Shown piece after piece: positions 26,330-35,059 of a stretch of 64,000 bases of DNA (its first letter is position 1; each line of letters starts with the position of its first letter). Location: the NCBI RefSeq assembly GCF_029892485.1, contig NZ_JARXVG010000011.1:1-64000 (forward strand), read 5' to 3'. The DNA is from Variovorax boronicumulans (lineage in GTDB: Bacteria; Pseudomonadota; Gammaproteobacteria; Burkholderiales; Burkholderiaceae_C). Both the position numbers and the translations under genes were made by a program. The notes beneath the pieces are model-generated. The model did no database searches. It saw nothing but the letters and a program-made list of their open reading frames with translations, and was not told the origin of the DNA.

Positions 26330-27573
26330 CCGCAGACGGCGCGACCTGTCCGACGGCCTCCAGGGGTCTGAAGAGCGATCTGCGACGGGCTTCTCGCCGT
26401 CATCGCACGAAGGCCCTGCTCCTGATCGCGCCGCTCGCACTGTTTCTCTTGCTCACGTTCCTCGTGCCTATCGGCGCCCTGCTGAGCCGATCCGTCGTGG
26501 ACACCGAAGTGGCCGAGATCCTGCCGACCGTGTCGGCGCGGCTGCAGTCGTGGAACGGGAGCGCGTTGCCGGACGATGCGGTGTTCGCCGCCTTGGCAAC
26601 CGACGTGCGCGCTGCGCGCAGCGCCGGCCGGCTCGCGTCGGCCGCCACGCGCCTGAACTACGACGTGAACGGATTCCGTTCGCTGATGTTCTCCACGGCA
26701 CGGCGCCTGCCGGACGGGCCATTGGAGCCCAGTGCGCGCGAAGTGCTTGTCGGCATCGATCCGAAATGGGGCGAGCTCGATACCTGGGGAGCCCTGGCGC
26801 GTGCCAAAGGTCCTGCGACTTCGCTGTTCGTTCTCGGCGCACTCGACCTGCGTTCCTCGCCGGGCGGCGGCGTCGAAGCGATGCCATCGGACCAGGCGGT
26901 CTTCGTGCCGATCCTTTGGCGAACCTTGTCGATTGCGGGTGGCGTCACGTTGGCGTGCCTGCTGCTCGGCTATCCGCTGGCGTACCTGCTGGCCAGCCTG
27001 CCTGAACGCAAGGCGAACCTGCTGATGATCTGCGTGCTGCTGCCTTTCTGGGTATCGCTGCTCGTGCGAACCACTGCCTGGGTCGTCCTGTTGCAGAACG
27101 AGGGCGTCGTGAACACGGCCCTGCTCCAGTTCCACCTCATCAACGAGCCGCTCGCGATGCTCTACACCCGCTTTGCGGTCTACGCGGCGATGGTGCATGT
27201 GCTCCTGCCGTTCGTCGTGCTGCCGCTCTATGCCGTGATGAAGAGCATTCCGCCGTCGCACATGCGGGCTGCCGGATCCCTGGGCGCGACGCCCTGGACG
27301 GCGTTTCGCCGCGTCTACCTGCCGCAGACACTGCCGGGCGTGGGCGCCGGCGGCCTGATGGTGTTCATTCAGGCGTTGGGCTACTACATCACGCCGGCGC
27401 TGGTCGGCGGTGCCGGGGACCAGATGATCAGCTACTTCATTGCCTTCTACGCGACCAAGACGATCAACTGGGGCATGGCTGCGGCGCTGTCTCTGCTGCT
27501 GCTCATGGCGACCACCGTTCTCTACACGGCCTACGCGCGCCTTGTGGGCGTCGACAGGATGAAGGCGGCATGA
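26326..27573 (+). CDS. ABC transporter permease (PotB-like) with periplasmic insertion
   Basis: A 415-residue permease starting at a GTG that overlaps the binding-protein stop. The first membrane segment (LLLIAPLALFLLLTFLVPIG) is followed by about 150 mostly hydrophilic residues (about 60-195) before the remaining five or so segments. The EAA loop, MRAAGSLGATPWTAFRRVYLPQTLPG, is intact and contacts the ATPase. PotB proteins are normally about 280-300 residues. The large periplasmic insertion occurs in some PotB-type permeases of this subgroup and may contact the binding protein. Confidence 0.9.
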   Translation: MTADGATCPTASRGLKSDLRRASRRHRTKALLLIAPLALFLLLTFLVPIGALLSRSVVDTEVAEILPTVSARLQSWNGSALPDDAVFAALATDVRAARSAGRLASAATRLNYDVNGFRSLMFSTARRLPDGPLEPSAREVLVGIDPKWGELDTWGALARAKGPATSLFVLGALDLRSSPGGGVEAMPSDQAVFVPILWRTLSIAGGVTLACLLLGYPLAYLLASLPERKANLLMICVLLPFWVSLLVRTTAWVVLLQNEGVVNTALLQFHLINEPLAMLYTRFAVYAAMVHVLLPFVVLPLYAVMKSIPPSHMRAAGSLGATPWTAFRRVYLPQTLPGVGAGGLMVFIQALGYYITPALVGGAGDQMISYFIAFYATKTINWGMAAALSLLLLMATTVLYTAYARLVGVDRMKAA

Positions 27574-28391
27574 ACCCCAACGCTTCCCCCCTCCAGCGAA
27601 GCTGCCGCGTCTTGTTGTGGGTGTACTCGATCGCAGTGCTTGCCTTCTTGATGGCACCCATCCTGGTCATCATGCCGTTGTCGTTTTCCAGCGGCTCCTT
27701 TTTCTACTACCCCCTGCCTGGATTTTCATTGCGCTGGTACGAAGATTTCTTCACCTCCGGCAATTGGCTGCCCACGCTGAAGAACAGCCTGCTCGTGGGT
27801 GTCAGTGCGACAGTGCTGGCGACCGTTCTGGGTACCTTGGCTGCCTTCGGCTTCTGGCGGACCCAGTTCCGCGGACGGGCCTTCGTCTTCGCGCTCCTGC
27901 TCTCTCCGATGGTCGTGCCGGTCATCATCGTGGCGGTGGGCATGTACTTCGCCTTTGCGCGCGTGGGCCTGGCCAACAGCCTCATCGGCCTGACGCTCGC
28001 ACATGCGGCCCTCGGCGTACCTTTCGTGCTGGTCAGCGTCAGTGCTTCGCTGGCCGGATTCGATGTCAACCTGCTGCGGGCTGCCGCGAATCTGGGCGCA
28101 TCGCCGCTGCGCGCGTTCTTTCGCGTGGCCTTGCCCATGTTGGCGCCGGGCATCTTCTCCGGCGCGCTGTTCGCCTTTGCCATCTCCTTCGACGAAGTCG
28201 TGGTGGCGATGCTGCTGACGGGACCGGACCAACGCACGCTGCCGCGCCAGATGTTCGCCGGCATCAACGACAACATCAGCCTGACCATCACGGCAGCCGC
28301 AACGCTGCTGATCGGCCTGGCCGTTCTTTTGCTGCTCACCCTGGAGTGGCTGCGGCGGCGCAGCGCACGACTGCGCGGAGTGACGGCATGA
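27570..28391 (+). CDS. ABC transporter permease (PotC-like)
   Basis: A 273-residue inner-membrane permease with six predicted hydrophobic segments, including AVLAFLMAPILVIMPLSF at the N-terminus. The EAA motif (LRAAANLGASPLRAFFRVALP) matches the partner permease. The ATG overlaps the upstream stop in an ATGA arrangement, indicating translational coupling. It completes the importer with the PotA-, PotD- and PotB-like proteins. Confidence 0.93.
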   Translation: MNPNASPLQRSCRVLLWVYSIAVLAFLMAPILVIMPLSFSSGSFFYYPLPGFSLRWYEDFFTSGNWLPTLKNSLLVGVSATVLATVLGTLAAFGFWRTQFRGRAFVFALLLSPMVVPVIIVAVGMYFAFARVGLANSLIGLTLAHAALGVPFVLVSVSASLAGFDVNLLRAAANLGASPLRAFFRVALPMLAPGIFSGALFAFAISFDEVVVAMLLTGPDQRTLPRQMFAGINDNISLTITAAATLLIGLAVLLLLTLEWLRRRSARLRGVTA

Positions 28392-28424
28392 GGGCCTTCT
28401 CAACTCACATGGAATTCCATCAGC

Positions 28425-29477
28425 ATGCATAGTTTGTCGAACATCGGCGATGCGTTCACGCTGCCGGCCCCGGCAATTGACGTGGAGACCGCGCAGCGGC
28501 TCGTTCGCGATCACTACGGCATCAGCGGTGTCGTACAACGGTTGACCGGCGAACGCGACCAGAACTTCCGCATCAGGTCCCCGCAGGGACACGATTACCT
28601 GTTGAAGATTTCGCACCCGGCGGAAGACCGGTCCATGACCGAATTCCAGACCCAGGCATTGCTGCACATCATGCGCACGGACCCGACGCTGCCGGTTCCT
28701 CATGTGATCGAGACCCGCGACGGCGAATCCGAGAAATTCCTCGCCATCGACGGGCATGCACCTCGCATCGTGCGGCTGCTGTCGTACCTGCAGGGCGATC
28801 TGCTGCCGATGGTTCCGCGCAGCTCGGCACTGCGCCAGCATATGGCTGCGACACTGGCCCGACTCGCGATCGCACTTCGTGGATTTTTCCATCCGGCCGC
28901 GGGACATGACCTGCCCTGGGACCTCAAGCATGCCGGCGATCTGAGAGATCTGTTGGCACACATCCCGGACATGAGGCAGCGCAGCCTGGCCGAACGGTTC
29001 CTGGACGGTTTCGAGAAGCACGCCAGACCGCAGCTTGCACGGCTCCGGGCACAGGTCGTGCACAACGATCTCAATGACTACAACGTGCTGGTGGATCCGG
29101 CACGACATGACCGCGTGGCCGGCATCCTCGACTTCGGCGACATGGTGCACACCGCACTGATCAACGACCTGGCGATCGCCAGTTCGTACCAATTGACGGA
29201 CAGTTCCGATCCGCTCGGCGCGGTGGCCGAATTCGTCGCGGCCTACCACGCGGTGCTGCCACTGGAGCCCATGGAGATCGACGTGCTCTTCGACCTCATG
29301 GCGACGCGGCTGGTATCGGTCGTGGCCATCGGCGGATGGCGTGCACAGCAGCATCCGGAGAACCGCGACTACATCCTGCGCAACAACGCGAAGTCCTGGG
29401 CTCGCCTGGAGCGTTGCGGTGCCCTTCCGAGAGAACAAGCGCGTCAAACGCTGCGCCGCGCTTGCAACATGGAATGA
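28425..29477 (+). CDS. APH-fold kinase, hydroxylysine-kinase-like
   Basis: A 350-residue kinase of the aminoglycoside-phosphotransferase fold. The N-lobe includes GERDQNFRIRSPQGHDYLLK. The catalytic loop is VVHNDLNDYNVLVD, and the metal-binding loop is GILDFGDMVHTALINDLAIA. ILDFGDM and the surrounding spacing resemble the 5-hydroxylysine kinase (AGPHD1) group rather than antibiotic kinases. It directly precedes a class III PLP enzyme of phospho-lyase type. The expected role is phosphorylation of the hydroxyl of an imported amino alcohol or hydroxy amino acid. Confidence 0.82.
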   Translation: MHSLSNIGDAFTLPAPAIDVETAQRLVRDHYGISGVVQRLTGERDQNFRIRSPQGHDYLLKISHPAEDRSMTEFQTQALLHIMRTDPTLPVPHVIETRDGESEKFLAIDGHAPRIVRLLSYLQGDLLPMVPRSSALRQHMAATLARLAIALRGFFHPAAGHDLPWDLKHAGDLRDLLAHIPDMRQRSLAERFLDGFEKHARPQLARLRAQVVHNDLNDYNVLVDPARHDRVAGILDFGDMVHTALINDLAIASSYQLTDSSDPLGAVAEFVAAYHAVLPLEPMEIDVLFDLMATRLVSVVAIGGWRAQQHPENRDYILRNNAKSWARLERCGALPREQARQTLRRACNME

Positions 29478-29481
29478 CGAA

Positions 29482-30789
29482 ATGACGATTGCAGAAATCT
29501 CCGAATCCGCCGAAGACACTCGTACCGAAGAGGCCCTGCTCGAACGCAGGCGGCGCCTGCTTGGGCCCGCGTATCGGCTGTTCTATGACAAGCCTGTGCA
29601 TCTGGTCCGGGGAGAAGGCGTTTGGCTGTACGACGCGCACGGCACGCCCTACCTCGACGCCTACAACAACGTCGCCTGCGTGGGGCACTGCCACCCCGAG
29701 GTCGTCGCCGCGCTGGCACGGCAGGCGGCCCAGCTGAACACGCATACGCGCTACCTGCACGAAAGCGTTGTCGACTACGCCGAACGTCTGCTCGCTTCTT
29801 TCCCGGTGGAGCTCGCGCATGTGATGTTCACCTGCAGCGGAAGCGAGGCCAACGATCTGGCCTTGAGAGTGGCGAGGGCCTGCACTGGCGGCTCCGGCAT
29901 CGTCGTCACCCGGTTCGCGTACCACGGCGTCACCAGTGCGCTGGCCGAACTGTCGCCTTCATTGGGGGCTCATGCGCCGCTTGGGAGCCATGTACGCACC
30001 GTGCCCATGCCGGTAGGGCAAGGAACAGAAGTCGGTCGGGACTTCGCGTCGCACGTCAGCAGCGCGATCGAGGACATGCGCAAGGCTGGCATTCAGCCAG
30101 CAGCGCTGCTGCTGGACACGGCCTTCTCCAGCGACGGGGTTTACACAGATCCAGCCGGCTTTGTGGCAGAGGCGGTCGCGGCCATGCGCGCTGCGGGCGG
30201 TGTCTTCATCGCCGACGAGGTTCAGGCCGGGTTCGGGCGCATGGGGTCGCACATGTGGGGCTTCCAGCGCCATGGGGTGATCCCCGACATGGTGACACTC
30301 GGCAAGCCCATGGGGAATGGCCATCCCATGGCCGGCATGGTCTGCCGCTCGCAGCTGCTGCGCGAATTCGGCGAGCGCTGCCGGTACTTCAATACGTTCG
30401 GCGGCAACCCCGTTTCGGCCAATGTCGGCATGGCGGTCCTGGATGTGATCGAGCGGGAAGGCCTGCAAGAGAATGCCGGACGCGTCGGACGCCATCTCAA
30501 GAAAGGTCTCGCCCGGCTCGCCGAACGGCACGAACTCATTGGCGACGTACGCGGCGAGGGATTGTTCGTCGGCATCGAACTCGTGCGCGACAGGGCCTCC
30601 AGGACGCCGGCCTCCACCGAAACGGCAAGGATCGTCAACGCCATGCGCGAGCGCGGCGTGTTGATCGGGGCTGCAGGAATTGCAGGCAATGTGCTCAAGG
30701 TGCGACCGCCTTTGCCGTTCTCCGAAGCTCACGCGGATATTCTTCTTTCGACCTTGGACGAGGTGCTTGCCAAAGGCGTTTTGGATTGA
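29482..30789 (+). CDS. Class III PLP enzyme, phospho-lyase-like
   Basis: A 435-residue fold-type I PLP enzyme. CSGSEANDLALRVAR binds the cofactor phosphate, ADEVQAGFGRMG holds the PLP-pairing aspartate, and the Schiff-base lysine is in TLGKPMGNGHPMAG. That last motif is nearly identical to the one in ethanolamine-phosphate and phosphohydroxylysine phospho-lyases, which eliminate ammonia and phosphate instead of transaminating. Starting at ATG 29482, 4 bases after the kinase stop, it probably acts on the kinase product. An ordinary omega-aminotransferase activity remains possible. Confidence 0.85.
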   Translation: MTIAEISESAEDTRTEEALLERRRRLLGPAYRLFYDKPVHLVRGEGVWLYDAHGTPYLDAYNNVACVGHCHPEVVAALARQAAQLNTHTRYLHESVVDYAERLLASFPVELAHVMFTCSGSEANDLALRVARACTGGSGIVVTRFAYHGVTSALAELSPSLGAHAPLGSHVRTVPMPVGQGTEVGRDFASHVSSAIEDMRKAGIQPAALLLDTAFSSDGVYTDPAGFVAEAVAAMRAAGGVFIADEVQAGFGRMGSHMWGFQRHGVIPDMVTLGKPMGNGHPMAGMVCRSQLLREFGERCRYFNTFGGNPVSANVGMAVLDVIEREGLQENAGRVGRHLKKGLARLAERHELIGDVRGEGLFVGIELVRDRASRTPASTETARIVNAMRERGVLIGAAGIAGNVLKVRPPLPFSEAHADILLSTLDEVLAKGVLD

Positions 30790-30985
30790 CGCAATTCGCT
30801 CAGGGGGTATCGCACACCAATCGGTGCTCTGTTCAGGATGCGCAAGCCCCGACCGTGGCCGCAACTGCGAGCAGGTGTAGCTCGCCGCTGAGCCGATGTC
30901 GCCACTCGTGTAGAAGATTTTCTCGGAGCGCCAGCGCAAGTCCCGCGGGCACCAGCAGCGACTGCTCTGCCGGGACGGCGTGGAC

Positions 30986-31441
30986 TTACCCCACAGCGAC
31001 CGCCTTCGGCGTATTCCTGAAACTGATCGCCATCCGGTTGTAGGCATTCATGAGCCCGATCGCGATGGTCAGGTCCACCAGCTCGCGCTCCTCGAAGACA
31101 GCACGCGCCGCCTCGTACGCCTCATCGGGCACAGCCGTCTCTGCCACGCGCGTCACCGATTCCGCCCACGCCAGCGCAGCACGCTCCCGCGCATCGAAGA
31201 GCGCCCCCGCCTCCCTCCACGCCTGCAGCAGTGCGAGCTTGTCGATGGCCTGCCCTTTCTTCAGCAGGTCGCGCGTGTGCATGTCCAGGCAGTACGCGCA
31301 GTTGTTGATCTGCGAGACACGCAAGTACACGAGGTCGACCAAGACCGGCGACAGGCCGCTCTGCGCGATGTAGCCGTACACGGTGCCCAAGGCCTTGATG
31401 CCGGCCGGGGCGATCTGGTTGTAGTCGAGGCGTTTGCTCAT
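30986..31441 (-). CDS. AhpD-like alkylhydroperoxidase / carboxymuconolactone decarboxylase family
   Basis: A 151-residue all-helical protein with the NNCAYCLDMHTRD motif (C-x-x-C then His), the redox centre of AhpD-like peroxidases. The ATG at 31439-31441 gives MSKRLDYNQIAPAG; the longer open frame upstream reads through the cupin gene and is rejected. It is followed upstream on the same strand by a secreted cupin and a damaged nitroreductase, suggesting an oxidative or electrophile stress group. Confidence 0.9.
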   Translation of the reverse strand: MSKRLDYNQIAPAGIKALGTVYGYIAQSGLSPVLVDLVYLRVSQINNCAYCLDMHTRDLLKKGQAIDKLALLQAWREAGALFDARERAALAWAESVTRVAETAVPDEAYEAARAVFEERELVDLTIAIGLMNAYNRMAISFRNTPKAVAVG

Positions 31442-31476
31442 GGTCGTGCTCTTGGAGGTCGGATAGGTCAGTGGAG

Positions 31477-31917
31477 TCAGTGGGTGGGGGTGGTGAGCGC
31501 CGTGTCGTCGGTGTCCACCACGAACACGGCCAGCAGCTTCGCGGGCCGTGTCTTGCTCGCGTTGCGGCTCACGGAGTGTTTCGCGCCGGGCGGCTCGTAG
31601 AAGCTCTGGCCTGCGCGCAGGACTTGCCGGGGGCCATCGTTCACCTGCGATTCGATGGCACCCGAGACCACGTAGCCATAGATGAACGCCGACTTCGCGT
31701 GCTCGTGGGCCGGCGATGCGCCGCCCGGCGGATAGTCGACCACCACGGCGACCAGCGACTTGCCGGGGATGTTGGGAATCGCCTGCTCGAGTGCGGGCGT
31801 GACGCGTTCCGCCGATGCATGCGCACTGGCCGCGATGGGCGCGAGGGCGCCGATGGCGCCGGTAACTCCGATGGCGCCGGCCGCCACAGCGGCGGCGAGC
31901 CATGAGGTGTTCTTCAT
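31477..31917 (-). CDS. Secreted cupin-domain protein
   Basis: A 146-residue protein with a signal peptide (about 1-33, ending ASAHA). A single cupin beta-barrel follows with PAHEHAKSAFIYGYVVSG (metal-binding His-x-His and Glu-like positions) and GQSFYEPPGAKHSVSRN in the second motif. Such small exported cupins occur beside AhpD-like genes in many proteobacteria; the substrate is unknown. It is 35 bases upstream of the AhpD-like gene in the same direction. Confidence 0.85.
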   Translation of the reverse strand: MKNTSWLAAAVAAGAIGVTGAIGALAPIAASAHASAERVTPALEQAIPNIPGKSLVAVVVDYPPGGASPAHEHAKSAFIYGYVVSGAIESQVNDGPRQVLRAGQSFYEPPGAKHSVSRNASKTRPAKLLAVFVVDTDDTALTTPTH

Positions 31918-31949
31918 GGGTGATCTCCTTGGTGAAACGGGCGAAAGGC

Positions 31950-32303
31950 TCAGGCCGCAAAGCCCAGAAGCCGGGCGAAGTCCTGCACGCGCTCGCGCGG
32001 CATCCTTGTCTGGTTGACCTCGGCCTCCGGGTCGCCGTAGCCCATCGACATGCCGAAGGCGGTCACCTCGTCCGGCGACATGTGCAGGTGCGCCGCGATC
32101 GGCTCATGGAACTGCGCGAACGCGACCTGCGGGCAGGTGTCTGCGTCTTCCAGAATTTCTTCGACGAGCTCGCGGGGCAGCGGCTCGGCCCTGAAGGCAC
32201 GGGTTGCGCGGCGCGAGCGCACGACGGTGGCAACGCATCCTGCAATCGCCTCTTGCGACCATTGGGTGGCTTCAGGCGCTGGGGCGAGAGCCTCGGTTGT
32301 CAT
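31950..32303 (-). pseudogene. Nitroreductase with an internal in-frame deletion
   Basis: Only 117 residues, about half the normal nitroreductase length. The N-terminal part (VVRSRRATRAFRAEPLPREL) matches the FMN-binding start of the family. The C-terminal part (DEVTAFGMSMGYGDPEAEVN...) matches its end. The central ~100 residues, including the dimer core and substrate pocket, are missing, and the frame is preserved at the junction near FAQFHEPIAAHLH. It is almost certainly non-functional as an oxidoreductase. Confidence 0.75.
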
Positions 32304-32360
32304 CGTCTCGTCTCCTGCAAATTGGACTGGAGGCGATCATGGGCACGGCTTCGAATGAAT

Positions 32361-32482
32361 GGAACTGATGGTTCTGCAGTTCCATATTGCACGGCGTTCA
32401 AGGGCCGTCTTCCGGTGCGCAGCGAGCCCTTCGCAAGGACATTGCACGCCGTGCACTTTCCTTTTGCAGAACCATCAGTTCC
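32361..32482. repeat. 122-bp interrupted inverted repeat between nitroreductase and MFS genes
   Basis: GGAACTGATGGTTCTGCA at 32361-32378 is repeated perfectly inverted at 32465-32482. Ten bases further in on each side is a second matching block, GCACGGCGT (32389-32397) against ACGCCGTGC (32446-32454). The symmetry centre is near 32421. It lies in the 275-bp divergent promoter region and could be paired operators, a DNA hairpin or a miniature inverted-repeat element. Confidence 0.75.
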
Positions 32483-32578
32483 CTTCGATCCGCGGTTCGC
32501 CGAGCATTGCAATTTGGCCCGGCGATGATGTGGAACCGCTTTCGAACGGCACGTCATCCACTTGCACTGCACAAGATC

Positions 32579-33745
32579 ATGGATCCTCGTCTGATCGTTC
32601 TGGCCCTCGGCATGTTTGCCATGGGCACCGACAACTTCGTCGTTGCCGGCATCCTGCCCAGCGTGGCTTCTTCGCTCGGCACTTCGGTCAGCCTGGCCGG
32701 GCAGATGGTGGCCGTGTATGCGCTCTCGTTCGCCATCCTCGCGCCGGTGATGGCCGCGGTAGGCGGCGGCTGGCCGCGCAAGCCGATGCTCGTCGTCGCG
32801 CTCGGCATCTTCGTGGTGGGCAATGCCATCACCGCGATGGCCACCGACCTGAACACCGTGCTGCTCAGCCGCGCGCTGGCGGGGCTGGGCGCGGCGATGT
32901 TCTCGCCGACGGCGCTCGGAGTCGCGTCTGCCATCGCACCGCCGGAGCGAAGGGGCCATGCGCTGTCGATCGTGACCGCGGGCCTTGCCGGGGCCACGGC
33001 GCTCGGCTCGCCGCTGGGCACCTTCATCGGCGGACTCGGCGGCTGGCGGATGACGCTGTGGTTCGTTGCGCTGCTAGGGCTCATTGCGATGCTGGCCGTG
33101 TGGTGGCTGCTGAACGCGGTGCGCCCGCCCGAGCGCATCACGCTGCGCGAACGCTTTGCACCGGTTGGCGATATGCGCGTGGCGCTGGCGCTGTTGACCA
33201 ACGTGTTCGCGAACGGCGGCTTGCTGATGGTCTACACCTACGCGGGCCTCGTGCTCGACCGGGCAACGGGCGGCAACGAGCAGGCCCTTGCGACGGTGCT
33301 GCTGGTGTGGGGTGTGTGCGCCACCGTGGGCAACCTGTTCGCCGGCCGGCTGGTGGACCGCTTCGGCAGCCGCAGCGTGATGAACGCGTCCCTGGCCGTC
33401 GCCATCGCCGTGTTCTGTGCGCTGCCGCGGGCTTCGGCGTCGATGGCGGGCACCGTGGTCTCGCTGGCCCTGTGGGGCTTCTGCGGCTGGGCGGTGATCG
33501 TGCCGCAGCAGCACCGGCTGGTGAAGATCGCACCCCAGGTCGCACCGCTGTTGCTGGCGCTGAACAACACGGCCACCTACGGCGGCCTCGCCTGCTCGAG
33601 CATGCTGGGCGGGCTGGTGCTGCTGTTCATCGACAGGCACTACCTGAGCCTGATCGGCGCCGCGATGATCCTGGCGGCCCTGGTGCTCGCCGAGGCCACG
33701 CACGCTGTCATCGTTCGCAGAGGCGCGCGGTTGCAGAGAGGATGA
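32579..33745 (+). CDS. MFS transporter (AraJ/arabinose-efflux type)
   Basis: A 388-residue inner-membrane protein with about twelve hydrophobic segments. The start at MDPRLIVLALGMFAMGTDNF is chosen because the first membrane helix begins there; the open frame extends 64 codons upstream through the inverted repeat and is not credible. Typical drug/sugar efflux features include GMFAMGTDNFVVAGILP in helix 1 and GGWPRKPMLVVAL in the loop 2-3 region. It is divergent from the nitroreductase relic. Exported substrate unknown. Confidence 0.88.
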   Translation: MDPRLIVLALGMFAMGTDNFVVAGILPSVASSLGTSVSLAGQMVAVYALSFAILAPVMAAVGGGWPRKPMLVVALGIFVVGNAITAMATDLNTVLLSRALAGLGAAMFSPTALGVASAIAPPERRGHALSIVTAGLAGATALGSPLGTFIGGLGGWRMTLWFVALLGLIAMLAVWWLLNAVRPPERITLRERFAPVGDMRVALALLTNVFANGGLLMVYTYAGLVLDRATGGNEQALATVLLVWGVCATVGNLFAGRLVDRFGSRSVMNASLAVAIAVFCALPRASASMAGTVVSLALWGFCGWAVIVPQQHRLVKIAPQVAPLLLALNNTATYGGLACSSMLGGLVLLFIDRHYLSLIGAAMILAALVLAEATHAVIVRRGARLQRG

Positions 33746-33768
33746 GCCCGTCGGCGCGGCCCGCCGAT

Positions 33769-33975
33769 TCATTCATGCGGATCAGGCATCGTCCGCTCTT
33801 CGATCCAGTGCGTCCCTTCGCCGAAGACCTCGTTGCCCACCTCGGCCATGATTTCCAGGTCACGGCGCAGCGCGGCCGTCTCGGGCCTCCAGCTGGCGGC
33901 CGCCTGGATCTGGTGCTTGAGGTGGCTGACATCGAGCGACCAGCCCAGGCGAATCTGCTTCATGGCCTCCATCAT
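33769..33975 (-). CDS. Small hypothetical protein
   Basis: A 68-residue frame (MMEAMKQIRLGWSLDVSHLK...) with a mixed charged/hydrophobic composition and a plausible helical pattern. Third positions follow the native bias. It is convergent with the MFS gene and 20 bases from its end. No recognised family; a start 8 codons earlier is possible. Confidence 0.45.
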   Translation of the reverse strand: MMEAMKQIRLGWSLDVSHLKHQIQAAASWRPETAALRRDLEIMAEVGNEVFGEGTHWIEERTMPDPHE

Positions 33976-34170
33976 TGAGCAACGCGCGCTGCCGGGCAAA
34001 TTCGGGCATGCCCCTTCAATGGGGCGGGAAGAGCGTTCCGAACCTGGAACTGCCGGCGTTTCGCAGTGACATTTGGGTACGGTACTTCACCGAAGCGATG
34101 TGAGCGGCTTCGTGCGGCCGGGCGTTGGACACCGCATCAGGGCAGTTTTTCGCCCGCTTCAGGAGATGAA

Positions 34171-34542
34171 ATGTCTATTCCCCGAACCGTTCTCAAGCTG
34201 GCCATTGCAGGCGCTGTCGCCGCAGGTGCCTTGTTCGCCGGCGCATCGGCCAATGCAGAGACCCGCTGGTCCGTTGGCGTCAACCTGCCCGGCGTGGTGA
34301 TCGGCCAGCCCGCACCGGTCTACTACGAGCCAGCGCCCGTTTACTCACGGCCGGCCCCGACCTACTACCAGCCCCCGGCGCCCGTGTATTCGGCCCCCGC
34401 GCCCGTCTATTACGAGCCGGGCTCACGCTGGGAAGAGCGTCGTGCAGAGCGTTGGGAAGAACGCCGTGCGGAGCGCCGCGAATGGCGCCGCCGGCAGTGG
34501 GAGCGCGAGCAGCATCGCCGCTATTACGAAGACCGCGACTGA
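34171..34542 (+). CDS. Secreted Pro/Tyr-repeat, Arg-rich tail protein
   Basis: A 123-residue exported protein. AGGAG lies upstream of the ATG. The signal peptide (about 1-30) ends ASANAE. The middle (about 45-85) has five degenerate repeats of the type A-P-V-Y-Y-E-P, and the C-terminal 40 residues are dominated by Arg, Glu and Trp (RWEERRAERWEERRAERR). Similar small periplasmic proteins are common in Burkholderiales; a role in envelope or metal/stress binding has not been settled. Function unknown. Confidence 0.8.
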   Translation: MSIPRTVLKLAIAGAVAAGALFAGASANAETRWSVGVNLPGVVIGQPAPVYYEPAPVYSRPAPTYYQPPAPVYSAPAPVYYEPGSRWEERRAERWEERRAERREWRRRQWEREQHRRYYEDRD

Positions 34543-34643
34543 TCTTCCCCCCGGTATCGGGAGAACTATCTTCGGATTGACCGAGGGCAGGTGAAGGCGC
34601 ATCCTTCGCGCGGAGCACATCCGTTCGAAAAAAGGAAGCAGAC

Positions 34644-34763
34644 ATGCCGACCGGTCCTCGCCTTCAGAGCAGTCGCGCCTTCCTCCGCCAAAGCAACATC
34701 GTTGCCTTGATCGCCGTGCTGGCTTCGCTGGGTTCGTGGCTCGTCTTCTGGTTTGGAGAATGA
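34644..34763 (+). CDS. Small single-pass membrane protein, 39 residues
   Basis: A 39-codon gene with AAGGA 6 bases before the ATG. An Arg/Gln-rich start (PTGPRLQSSRAFLRQ) is followed by one transmembrane helix (IVALIAVLASLGSWLVFW) and FGE. The strong ribosome-binding site and native codon use support it. No known function. Confidence 0.5.
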   Translation: MPTGPRLQSSRAFLRQSNIVALIAVLASLGSWLVFWFGE

Positions 34764-34924
34764 GCTGTGCCGGCAGTGCGCGGGGCTGATCGAAGGCGCC
34801 CGCGCCCTGGCGCCGCGGCCGGCTTGTAGGCAGACGCCCACGCGCACGATTTGCCTTCTCCCGCATGCACCGGCCCGACACGCGGCCAATGTAGAGGCCT
34901 TCTTACCTCACGGAGACCTCGATC

Positions 34925-35002
34925 ATGAAAAGCATCATCCTTTGGCTCTGCGGTGTGCCGCTCATCGTGATCATCGGTCTGAAGATCTTCGGCATCCTCT
35001 GA
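34925..35002 (+). CDS. Tiny membrane peptide, 25 residues
   Basis: A 25-residue, almost entirely hydrophobic peptide (MKSIILWLCGVPLIVIIGLK then IFGIL). GGAGA lies about 9 bases upstream of the ATG. Similar MKSIxxWLxGVP peptides are frequently found as small hypotheticals in beta-proteobacteria. It is followed 58 bases later by an intrinsic terminator, supporting a short transcribed unit. Confidence 0.5.
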   Translation: MKSIILWLCGVPLIVIIGLKIFGIL

Positions 35003-35059
35003 GCCCACGCCGCTTCCTGATTCCCGCTTCCTCCTCACGGCGCATTCTTGCGTCGTTCA

